Source: Gemmataceae bacterium
GTDB taxonomy: Bacteria > Planctomycetota > Planctomycetia > Gemmatales > Gemmataceae
Reading direction: 5' to 3'
NCBI GenBank assembly: GCA_026418875.1
Contig: JAOAAM010000247.1
Coordinates: 1-6,516 of the forward strand
Length of the DNA: 6,516 nt
In this document: in pieces, positions 1-6,516 of the stretch
Numbering within the stretch: the stretch's first letter is position 1
How the letters are laid out: the number at the start of each line of letters is the position of its first letter
Translations under genes and position numbers: made by a program
Notes under the pieces: model-generated
The model's database searches: none
The model's input: the letters and a program-made list of their open reading frames with translations, nothing else
What the model was told of the DNA's origin: nothing

Positions 1-19
1 AGATGTGTATAAGAGACAG
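1..19 (+). other. Residual Tn5 mosaic-end / Nextera adapter sequence
   Basis: The first 19 bases read AGATGTGTATAAGAGACAG, which is exactly the 19-bp Tn5 mosaic end carried by Nextera transposase adapters. It sits at the very edge of the window, where an untrimmed library adapter would be expected. It is not genomic sequence. It also creates false starts: a GTG at 5 gives the peptide MYKRQ joined in frame to the truncated gene, and an ATG at 3 gives MCIRDR in another frame. Real sequence begins at base 20. Confidence 0.96.
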
Positions 20-2014
20 GTTGTGGCTCATGAAAACCTCGCCATTGTCGACTTCGTCCCCGAAACTCGGGTCGTCGCCCGCTTCATGCCTCTGGAATTC
101 AGTGTCGGCGTCGCCAACTACAGCAATGCCGAGCGAAAAAATGTCCGTGTTACCGTCCGGGTGCGGGGGCAGGAGCGTTCCGAGGGATCGTTCACCCTGC
201 CGAACGTGCCGCCCGGGTCGATCACGGTCGGCACCTTCCTCATCGCTTTCGACCAATTGGGGTTCAATCACGTCAGCGTCAATCTCGAAGCGGAAGAAGC
301 GGGGTTGGCGATCGACAATGTCCGCCATGCCGTCGTCGAAGTGCGAGAGAAAGTCCCTCTGCTGATTGTCGAGGGCGACCCGCGGACCAAAGGCACTCCC
401 GAGGGCGACGGCTACTACTTGCAGCAATTGTTCAGCGAATCGACCCGCGGGTTCGACGTACTTTTACGTGGCCCGGCCGACCTCGAGCGGCTGGACCTCG
501 ATACGTTCCCCAGCATCTTCCTGCTGAATGTGCCGCGGCTGAGCGACAAGGCGACCGAGGCGCTGGAGCGCTACATTCGTCGGGGGGGCGGCGTGGCTTT
601 CTTCTTGGGCAGCGAAACCAAGGTGGATTACTTCGACAAGCTGTACGCCGACGGCAAAGGGATTTTCCCCGTGCCCCTCGCCGATCGACCCACCGAGCCT
701 CCCCCCGATGAGGTGAAACTCGAACGCCTTTTGGGAAATCCGTCGCCCAAGCTCTATCCGCGCAACCTGCTGCATCCGGTGCTGACCCGCATTTACCGCG
801 ATGAAAAATCCCGGGTGCCCTCGCGGGAGAACAACAAGTACCTGTTTTTCGCCTCCATCGATCGGTCGTGGCCCGTGCGGCGTCAAGCCTGGAACGAGCA
901 GCGCGGCCCAACCGAGGAAATCCTCACCCTCCCGAACAGCCGCCAGGTCGGCGACTACGCCGATCAGGTCAACCGGCTTTTGCGCTCCTTGCCGCTGGGA
1001 GACGAGCGCTATGCCCGGTTCAAATCCCGTTTGGAAGAATACCAGCGTCAGATTCAGAACGTGCTGCTGGTCGGCGGTGAGCTATACAAGCTCGTCAATC
1101 TTCTCGACGCGCTGTTGAACGACACGGGCGAGGCGAACAACCCAGCCCGACCCAACCTGCAAGAGTTCTGGCAGGCTCGCGAGCAAGCCGAACTGCGTGA
1201 GCAACTCGTCCGGCTGCTTGATGCGGTGCGTTACGGCGACCCATTCCTGGTCGCCAAGACCGTGGGGCAGGGCCGCGTCTTGGCTTACCTCTCCTCCGCC
1301 GACACCGACTGGAACGACCTGCCGAGCGGGCCGGCCCGGGTCTATTGGGTCATGCTCATGGTCGAGATGCAAAAGTACCTCGCCGCCAACACCGCGGAAA
1401 CCAGCCGTCTGCTCGGTCAGACGCTGCGGCTCGAATTGGATCCGGCGAAGTACGACTCGGCCGTGCAGCGATTCTTCCCGCCCAAGGTCGATTATCTCAA
1501 AGGCGGTCTGCTCAAATACGAACCCCTCGACGCCGGGAAACAACAGGCGGCCCTCAGAGCCGACAGCCTGGAATTGACCTTCGCCGAAGCCCGCACTCCC
1601 GGCGTGTACGAATTCATCCTGGCACGCAAGGAGGGAACCGCCGAGCGCGACGAGAATGCCCCGCCCGCAGGGAACGCCGCGGGGCAGACCGAGACTCGGG
1701 CCTTCGCCTTCAACGTCGATGCCCTGGCAGAGAGCGACCTGAAGCGGGCCACACTCGATGACTTCGCCTCGGTCTTGGGCGAATCGCTGCGACTGCACGC
1801 CCCCGGCGATGCCGCCCTGGAGAAGACCCTCAAAGATAAAAAGAGCGATCTCTCCGAATCGCCGTGGTTGTACCTCGTCTTCTTGCTGGTGCTGCTCGTC
1901 GAACAAGCCATGGCCGTGCGGCTGAGCTACCACGCTCAAGTCCGCGAGTCTTCGCCGATCCCGGCGACGAGTTCGGCCAAGGTCGAAGTTCAAGAAGCCG
2001 TGGGTGTCGGATGA
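20..2014 (+). CDS. BatA-like membrane protein, 3' part (5' end missing)
   Basis: This fragment encodes 664 residues (counted from base 20) and ends at TGA 2012-2014; the true start lies before the window. Residues 5-110 are beta-rich and resemble a CARDB/Ig-like domain. A GATase-like fold starts at about 112 (VPLLIVEGDP) and continues through FPSIFLLNVPRLS and YIRRGGGVAFFLG. A largely helical insertion spans about 305-400, and the fold resumes at GRVLAYLSSADTDWNDL (418-434). The motif FNVDALAESDL (564-574) resembles one I recall from planctomycete BatA-like proteins. One transmembrane helix lies at 616-634, followed by a 30-residue tail. The fragment has no cysteine, so the GATase-like part has no nucleophile and is probably structural or binding. 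In the family, an N-terminal membrane pair and a VWA domain normally come first; these are presumably on the lost part. The domain logic is fairly secure, but the cellular role is unknown. Confidence 0.86.
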   Translation, partial: VVAHENLAIVDFVPETRVVARFMPLEFSVGVANYSNAERKNVRVTVRVRGQERSEGSFTLPNVPPGSITVGTFLIAFDQLGFNHVSVNLEAEEAGLAIDNVRHAVVEVREKVPLLIVEGDPRTKGTPEGDGYYLQQLFSESTRGFDVLLRGPADLERLDLDTFPSIFLLNVPRLSDKATEALERYIRRGGGVAFFLGSETKVDYFDKLYADGKGIFPVPLADRPTEPPPDEVKLERLLGNPSPKLYPRNLLHPVLTRIYRDEKSRVPSRENNKYLFFASIDRSWPVRRQAWNEQRGPTEEILTLPNSRQVGDYADQVNRLLRSLPLGDERYARFKSRLEEYQRQIQNVLLVGGELYKLVNLLDALLNDTGEANNPARPNLQEFWQAREQAELREQLVRLLDAVRYGDPFLVAKTVGQGRVLAYLSSADTDWNDLPSGPARVYWVMLMVEMQKYLAANTAETSRLLGQTLRLELDPAKYDSAVQRFFPPKVDYLKGGLLKYEPLDAGKQQAALRADSLELTFAEARTPGVYEFILARKEGTAERDENAPPAGNAAGQTETRAFAFNVDALAESDLKRATLDDFASVLGESLRLHAPGDAALEKTLKDKKSDLSESPWLYLVFLLVLLVEQAMAVRLSYHAQVRESSPIPATSSAKVEVQEAVGVG

Positions 2015-2121
2015 TTTGGAAACCGTCGCGAAATAAGAACACTTGTGGGCCGGTCGCCATTCCAGACCAAGACAAGGCCGCGGGAGTCCGGTTGACAAGG
2101 GCCAAAGCGGAATGAGACGTC

Positions 2122-5100
2122 ATGACGAACGATGAAATGCCCATCACCCAGACCGAATTCGTGTTCCGCCGCCTCGGCGAAGGATTGCGGATCGGCGGCA
2201 TCGAAGGGCATCCTTTCCTGTGGATCGCCCTGCTCGCGGTGGTGGTCGGCATCGGCATCATCCTCGCCATCTGGATGTACCGCAAGGACCGCGTGTCGAT
2301 CCCGCTGGGTTTCGCCGTCCTACTTGCCGCTTTGCGCATCACGGTCATCCTCATCCTGGCCGCGTGCTTCCTCCTCCCGGCGGTCCAGCATTGGGAGCGA
2401 GTCGAGAGACGTTCCCGCGTCGCCATCCTCGTCGACGTGTCGGGGAGCATGTTCATCTCAGACGAAATCCCCTCGGCCACGCGCCCGCCGGATCGACTCG
2501 AATCGCGGATGGATAAGGTGGTAAAGCTGCTGACCGACGAGCAGGTGAAGTTTCTCCACCGCCTGATGGAGAAGAACCCGATCGCGGTTTACCGTTTCGG
2601 CTCGCGCCTGGACGAGGAGTATGCGACGCTACGATCCGGGGAGCCGGCATGGAACGCCGAGGCTTGGTTTTCCTGGTTGAAAATGGACCCCAAGGCGTGG
2701 CTGCTGCAAGGCTTGAGCGAGTCGGGCCGGCAGCGGTTGCGGGAACATCCCGAATTCGCCGGCGATCAACCCGGAACCCCCGAGTGGGCCTTGGCGTGGT
2801 TGAAGAAAGACGAATCCGAAGTTTTCCCTCCGGTCACGCCCGAGTCGGGGTTCACCGAATCTGATCGTCAGCGCTTGCGGGAGAACCGTGAGCGACTGGA
2901 GAAGCGACTGGAAGTGAGCCGTCAACTGGTGCAGGGCACGAACGTGGGCGAATCCGCCTTGGCTGCCCTGAACCGGGAGGCGGGCAACATGCTGCAAGGC
3001 CTGGTCATCATTAGCGATGGCCGGTCGACGCACGGCTCGGAGTCGATCCTGCGAGAGTTGCGCGATCGAGCGCGTCGGGAGAATGTCCCGGTCTTCACCG
3101 TCGCCGTGGGCGAGGATCGTCCGCCGATCAGCATCCAAATCGTGGATGTGCAGACGCCGGAACAGGCCCCGCCAGACGAGCGCTTCGTGGTTCGGGCCGA
3201 GATCGATGGCGTGGGGCTGGCGGGCCGGGAGAAGCCCGTGTTTCTGGATGTTTTCAAACCCGGCGAGGATCCGAAGAAATCGCGACCCAGCCACACCTTG
3301 GAAGCGAAGGTGGTTTTTGCTCCGGGCGAGCCGCCACACGCGCAAGTGGAATTCGCCATCGACCCCACGATCACGGAGGGAGCCGAGAAGCTCCCGCCGG
3401 ACTTCTTCAAGCCACGAGGCGGAGCCGGTGGCGAAAGTGCCGGTGCCGGGGCCGGGGACTCGCCGAATGATCGTGCCGCGAGCAGCAAGCCGGAGTTGCT
3501 GGAGGGGGAGTGGAATTTCGTGGTACGCATCCCCCGGGACGAGCAAGAAGCATTTCTCGAACGGGAGCATCGCTCGGATGCCACGCCGGTGCAGATCATC
3601 AAAAAGCCGCTGCGGGTGCTGTTATTTGCCGCCGGGGCGGAGAGGGACTTTCAATTCGTTCGGCAGATTCTGGTTCGAGAGAAAGATCAGAAGCGGGCCG
3701 AGTTGAGCGTCTTTGTTCAAAACCTGGGACGGGACGGCCGCGACGTGCAGGATGTCGAACCGGAGCGTCGGTTGAATCGCTTCCCGCACACGCTGCTGGT
3801 CGGCGAGGCGGCGGCCCAACTCGATCCGAAGGAAAAATACTACAACCTCGACCAATACGACGTCATCATCGCCTTCGACCCCGATTGGTCGGAGTTAGAG
3901 CCAGAACAGTTTCGCTTGTTGAAGACCTGGATCGAGCGTCAGGCGGGCGGGTTGATCATTGTCGGCGGCCCCATCCACACCTACCAGTTGGCTCGGGCAG
4001 CCGAATCCGACAAGTTGCAGATCCTGGCAGAACTGTTCCCCGTGGTGCCGGGCGACAGTGTCTTGCCGGTGAACCCCAACGCCGGGCTGAGGCCGAACAC
4101 ACGCAAACCGTGGCATCTGAATTTCCCCGGGGCCAACAAGGACATGGAGTTCCTGAAGCTGGACGACGATAAGAACCATCCGTTGGCCGGCTGGGACGAT
4201 TTCTTCTTCCGCAAGGAACGCCGCGACTCCACCGACACCGAGGCCTACCGCGGCTTTTACAGCGTGTACCCCGTGCAGTCGGTCAAGAAAGGGGCCACGG
4301 TCGTGGCGACTTTTGCCGACCCAGCGACTCGTTTGCCCGACGCCAGCGAGCATCCCTTCCTGGTCGTGATGGATTACCCCCAAGGGAAGATCGCCTTCCT
4401 CGCCGGCGAGCTTTGGCGTCTACGTGCGTACAGAGAGGCTTTCTTCGAGCGCTTCTGGATTAAGCAGGCCCGCTACGTTTCCTCCGGCACCCGCACCCGG
4501 CAGAACAAGCGGGGGGTGTTGGTCATGGGGAAACAGTTCTCCGCCGGGCAGTTCGTCCGCATCGAGGCTCAGATGTTTGGCCCCGACTCGCAGCCCCTGC
4601 CCGACTCGGCTTCCGTGGTTGCCTACGTCTACCCTGCCCTCAGCGATGACCCCCGGCAGCGGCAAGAGGTCAAACTCAATCCCAAGCGATCTTCCGTCCA
4701 ATGGGGCGGTTGGTTCCAAGGTCGGCATCTGGTCGTCAACCCAGGCGAGTATCGAATCGAAATCCCGATTCCGGGCAGTCCCGATGCCCTGCGCGGCAAG
4801 TTCCTCGTCAAGGAATCCAACCCCGAACTCGACCTCGTCCGACCTGATTGGGCGGCGCTACACCAGATGGCCAGTGAGTTCGAGGAGATCCTGCCGCGAC
4901 TCGACAAAGCCAAGGCGGAAGAGGCACGAAGAATTCTGGCGAAGAAAGAGGCCTCCCCGGCGGCCGACCCGCGCCCCGCGTCACCGGCCAATGACCCGGC
5001 GGCTACCAGCTCGAAAGAGAAACCGCTGGGCGACACGCTGCGGCTGTTCTTCAATCTGTCGAACGCCGAACTCATCCCCGACTTGATGACCACGCAAACG

Positions 5101-5265
5101 AAAGTGCAACGGAACCGAGGCCCCGTCGATGATCTGTGGGATGATGGGCCGGTGCTCGGCTCCGACAATCGCGGGCAACCCATCGTCTTGCCCTGGGTTT
5201 TGCTCCTGGTGGTCGGGCTGCTCTCGGCCGAATGGCTCATGCGCAAGTTGCTGCGTCTGGCCTGA
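2122..5265 (+). CDS. Membrane VWA protein with cysteine-less GATase-like domain
   Basis: This is a complete protein of 1047 residues. Two membrane helices (about 32-53 and 62-86) precede a VWA domain (about 99-333). Its metal site is intact: DVSGS at 105-109, T273 and the Asp of ISDG (D299). An insertion at about 165-270 splits the VWA fold and contains a duplicated unit. A beta-rich domain follows (334-430), then a Gly/Ala/Ser linker (432-455). A GATase-like domain (about 496-790) includes YDVIIAFDPDW and GGLIIVGG. A second Ig-like domain (about 799-898) leads to PELDLVRPDW, a charged linker (943-965) and a last membrane helix (1021-1039) with a short basic tail. The only cysteine is C82, in helix 2, so amidotransferase catalysis is unlikely. 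ATG 2122 has a weak GGA at 2109-2111; M6 (2137) is an alternative start. The large middle part is probably extracytoplasmic. MIDAS-dependent ligand binding is likely, but the partner is unknown. Confidence 0.93.
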   Translation: MTNDEMPITQTEFVFRRLGEGLRIGGIEGHPFLWIALLAVVVGIGIILAIWMYRKDRVSIPLGFAVLLAALRITVILILAACFLLPAVQHWERVERRSRVAILVDVSGSMFISDEIPSATRPPDRLESRMDKVVKLLTDEQVKFLHRLMEKNPIAVYRFGSRLDEEYATLRSGEPAWNAEAWFSWLKMDPKAWLLQGLSESGRQRLREHPEFAGDQPGTPEWALAWLKKDESEVFPPVTPESGFTESDRQRLRENRERLEKRLEVSRQLVQGTNVGESALAALNREAGNMLQGLVIISDGRSTHGSESILRELRDRARRENVPVFTVAVGEDRPPISIQIVDVQTPEQAPPDERFVVRAEIDGVGLAGREKPVFLDVFKPGEDPKKSRPSHTLEAKVVFAPGEPPHAQVEFAIDPTITEGAEKLPPDFFKPRGGAGGESAGAGAGDSPNDRAASSKPELLEGEWNFVVRIPRDEQEAFLEREHRSDATPVQIIKKPLRVLLFAAGAERDFQFVRQILVREKDQKRAELSVFVQNLGRDGRDVQDVEPERRLNRFPHTLLVGEAAAQLDPKEKYYNLDQYDVIIAFDPDWSELEPEQFRLLKTWIERQAGGLIIVGGPIHTYQLARAAESDKLQILAELFPVVPGDSVLPVNPNAGLRPNTRKPWHLNFPGANKDMEFLKLDDDKNHPLAGWDDFFFRKERRDSTDTEAYRGFYSVYPVQSVKKGATVVATFADPATRLPDASEHPFLVVMDYPQGKIAFLAGELWRLRAYREAFFERFWIKQARYVSSGTRTRQNKRGVLVMGKQFSAGQFVRIEAQMFGPDSQPLPDSASVVAYVYPALSDDPRQRQEVKLNPKRSSVQWGGWFQGRHLVVNPGEYRIEIPIPGSPDALRGKFLVKESNPELDLVRPDWAALHQMASEFEEILPRLDKAKAEEARRILAKKEASPAADPRPASPANDPAATSSKEKPLGDTLRLFFNLSNAELIPDLMTTQTKVQRNRGPVDDLWDDGPVLGSDNRGQPIVLPWVLLLVVGLLSAEWLMRKLLRLA
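2650..2892 (+). repeat. Two-unit protein repeat inside the VWA insertion
   Basis: Within the VWA protein, residues 177-211 and 219-257 look like two copies of one unit. Each has a tryptophan-rich start (AEAWFSWLKMD at 179-189; PEWALAWLKKD at 220-230) and ends in a near-identical basic stretch (ESGRQRLREH at 200-209; ESDRQRLREN at 246-255). The offset is 41 residues at the WLK motif and 46 at the RQRLRE motif, so copy two carries about five extra residues (around VFPPVTPESG). DNA identity is only moderate, which suggests an old duplication rather than an assembly error. Both copies lie between the first MIDAS motif and T273. Confidence 0.7.
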
Positions 5266-5342
5266 TCCGACCCCCCGCGGGAGGCTGCTGATGTTCCTTG
5301 AAGAATCTTGAAGTGCCCCGAACCGAAAATGAAAGCGACCGC

Positions 5343-6516
5343 ATGACCGAACCGACGACGACGCCCCCGACCACGATTGCGACCGAATGGACGGAACGGA
5401 TCTATTCCCCGTTGCACCGCCTTCGGGGGACAATTCGCCGTTACATCCTTTGGGACACCCTGGTCCTGACCGTCATCGCCCTGGCGACCTGGTTTTGGGT
5501 CGGGCTGCTGCTGGATTACGGCGTGTTCAAACTCACGGGCTGGGATTGGGTGCAGATCCTGCCCTGGTCCGTGCGGCTCGTGGTCCTGGCCGCGATCAGT
5601 GCGGTGATCGTGTTCGTCGTGGCGATGTCGTTACGCTCGCTGCTCCGCCGATTCCGACCAGAATCGCTGGCCCTGGTCTTGGAGCGACGCTTCCCCCGGT
5701 TGCTGCGTGACCAATTGATCACGGCCGTCGAATTGACCGATCTCGATCGTGCGGAGTCTTACGGTTACTCGCGGCAAATGATCATTGCGACGGTGCGCGA
5801 GGTCAGCGCTCGAGTGGATCAGATCCCTGTGCGCGAGGTCTTCAACTGGGGTCGATTGTACCGCCGAGTGGCTTGGTCAATTTTCCTGACCTTGGGGCTT
5901 TTGGCGGTGGCTGCGGTGGGCTATTTCGCCTGGGCCCGGCGGCTGGCAGCGGCGGACTTCGGCTACCGATTTCGCGATGTCGCCGCCATCTGGTTCGAGC
6001 GGAACGTGCTGCTGCGAGAGACGCTTTGGCCGCGGCGTGCCTTGTTGCAACTGCTCGATTTCCCCGCCAGCGGCGAGCTGCGGATCGGCCGCGACGCCCC
6101 CAGTCCCCGGATCCGGGTGCAAGCGCTGAAATGGGTGATTGCGGATGAAGCGTCGGCGGAAGGGTGGCGTCCGCTCCGTTGGAGCGATCTGAGCCGGGAC
6201 TGGCTGTTGGGGCCGAGCGTCCCCGCGCTGCCAATCGTCCTCCTCATGCCGCCCGCCGCATCCGCCACGCCTCCACCCGCCGACGACCCATTTTGGACTC
6301 TCGATCGCATCGAGGGTTTGCTGGAGCAGGAAGAGACTCGCCGACGCTTGCTCGCCGGGGGAATCACCGCGGAGGAGTACGAGGCACTGCGGGGTGTTTT
6401 CGAGGTGTTGGATCAGAAAGCAGCCGCGGCCGCGATGAGCCGGCGGCTCCGCAAGTTGGAGGTCCCCGCCGACGTTCGCATCCATTACTGGGGTGCCCGC
6501 CAACGTGATGAGGCCC
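5343..6516 (+). CDS. DUF4175-like multi-pass membrane protein, 5' part (runs off the window)
   Basis: This frame stays open from ATG 5343 to the right edge: 391 codons plus one base, with no stop. Two membrane helices (about 36-57 and 76-96) are followed by a cytoplasmic-looking segment with PESLALVLERRFPRLLRDQLITAVEL (106-131), then a third helix (about 178-197). The stretch ERNVLLRETLWPRRALLQLLDFP (219-241) begins an Ig-like domain. Such features recall the long DUF4175-like proteins of planctomycete BatA/VWA clusters. A Pro/Ala-rich stretch (303-314) and a charged helical segment (316-371) interrupt that domain before PADVRIHYWG. No cysteine is present. The start is uncertain: GTG 5313 and TTG 5298 are in frame, with a stop at 5289-5291, and no clear Shine-Dalgarno favours any of them. 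It lies 77 bp after the VWA gene, probably in the same operon. Function is unknown; the rest of the protein is missing. Confidence 0.88.
   Translation, partial: MTEPTTTPPTTIATEWTERIYSPLHRLRGTIRRYILWDTLVLTVIALATWFWVGLLLDYGVFKLTGWDWVQILPWSVRLVVLAAISAVIVFVVAMSLRSLLRRFRPESLALVLERRFPRLLRDQLITAVELTDLDRAESYGYSRQMIIATVREVSARVDQIPVREVFNWGRLYRRVAWSIFLTLGLLAVAAVGYFAWARRLAAADFGYRFRDVAAIWFERNVLLRETLWPRRALLQLLDFPASGELRIGRDAPSPRIRVQALKWVIADEASAEGWRPLRWSDLSRDWLLGPSVPALPIVLLMPPAASATPPPADDPFWTLDRIEGLLEQEETRRRLLAGGITAEEYEALRGVFEVLDQKAAAAAMSRRLRKLEVPADVRIHYWGARQRDEA

Noticed and set aside
3..365. ORF starting with MCIRDR at the window start
   Set aside because: Its start codon lies in the adapter, and it is a shifted frame over the BatA-like gene, with Ser/Arg/Pro-rich composition typical of out-of-frame GC-rich DNA.
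2092..2097. TTGACA resembling a -35 promoter box
   Set aside because: No -10-like sequence follows at 16-18 bases; that position falls on the start codon region of the VWA gene. A chance match within a probable operon.
1082..2098. 338-codon open frame on the minus strand
   Set aside because: It is antisense to the BatA-like gene, whose translation shows coherent domains and a membrane helix. The antisense product is Gly/Arg/His-rich with no recognisable domain.
3415..3486. Possible repeat or G-quadruplex in a G-rich stretch
   Set aside because: The stretch encodes the Gly/Ala/Ser linker of the VWA protein (residues 432-455). G-runs are few and uneven, so codon use for a linker explains it.
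2629..3570. 313-codon open frame on the minus strand
   Set aside because: It is antisense to the VWA gene and overlaps the MIDAS-containing region. Long antisense frames are common in GC-rich genes.
5271..5284. GC-rich palindrome (core CCCGCGGG) after the VWA gene, possible terminator
   Set aside because: The perfect part is only eight bases with no room for a loop, and no T tract follows. The next gene begins about 60 bases later in the same direction.
4629..5417. 262-codon open frame on the minus strand
   Set aside because: It runs across the end of the VWA gene and the start of the next gene. It is rich in Ser/Arg, shows no domain, and is best explained as a shadow.
5387..5710. Plus-strand 107-codon ORF, and others at 5873 and 6164
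   Set aside because: They lie in other frames of the DUF4175-like gene, which itself stays open from 5343 to the window end with membrane helices and family-like motifs.

Overview
The window looks like the end of a metagenomic or short-read contig from a planctomycete, most likely of the Gemmataceae/Gemmatales type. That placement rests on GC-rich coding DNA (roughly 60 % by eye), weak or absent Shine-Dalgarno sequences, and a set of three large membrane-anchored proteins whose motifs I recall from planctomycete BatA/VWA gene clusters. No search was run, so the taxon is an inference. Bases 1-19 are not genomic: they match the 19-bp Tn5 mosaic end used in Nextera-type libraries.

Layout, all on the + strand: (1) 20-2014, the 3' part of a BatA-like membrane protein, with its 5' end cut off by the contig edge; (2) a 107-bp gap; (3) 2122-5265, a complete 1047-residue membrane protein with a von Willebrand factor A (VWA) domain that has a full MIDAS metal site, followed by a glutamine-amidotransferase-like (GATase-like) domain and beta-rich domains, with a final transmembrane helix; (4) a 77-bp gap; (5) 5343-6516, the 5' part of a DUF4175-like membrane protein that runs off the right edge without a stop. 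Nearly all of the window is coding. I see no tRNA, rRNA, CRISPR, insertion sequence, convincing promoter or terminator.

The three genes are co-directional and closely spaced, so they are probably one operon. In related clusters (established knowledge, not visible here) a MoxR-type AAA+ ATPase and a DUF58 protein usually lie upstream; here they would be beyond the left edge. The proteins probably form or regulate a cell-envelope complex with large extracytoplasmic domains, but the function of this operon type in planctomycetes is not established. Two details deserve a closer look. The VWA domain is split by an insertion built from an internal duplication. The roughly 2,100 residues encoded here contain a single cysteine, so the GATase-like domains cannot be cysteine-nucleophile enzymes.
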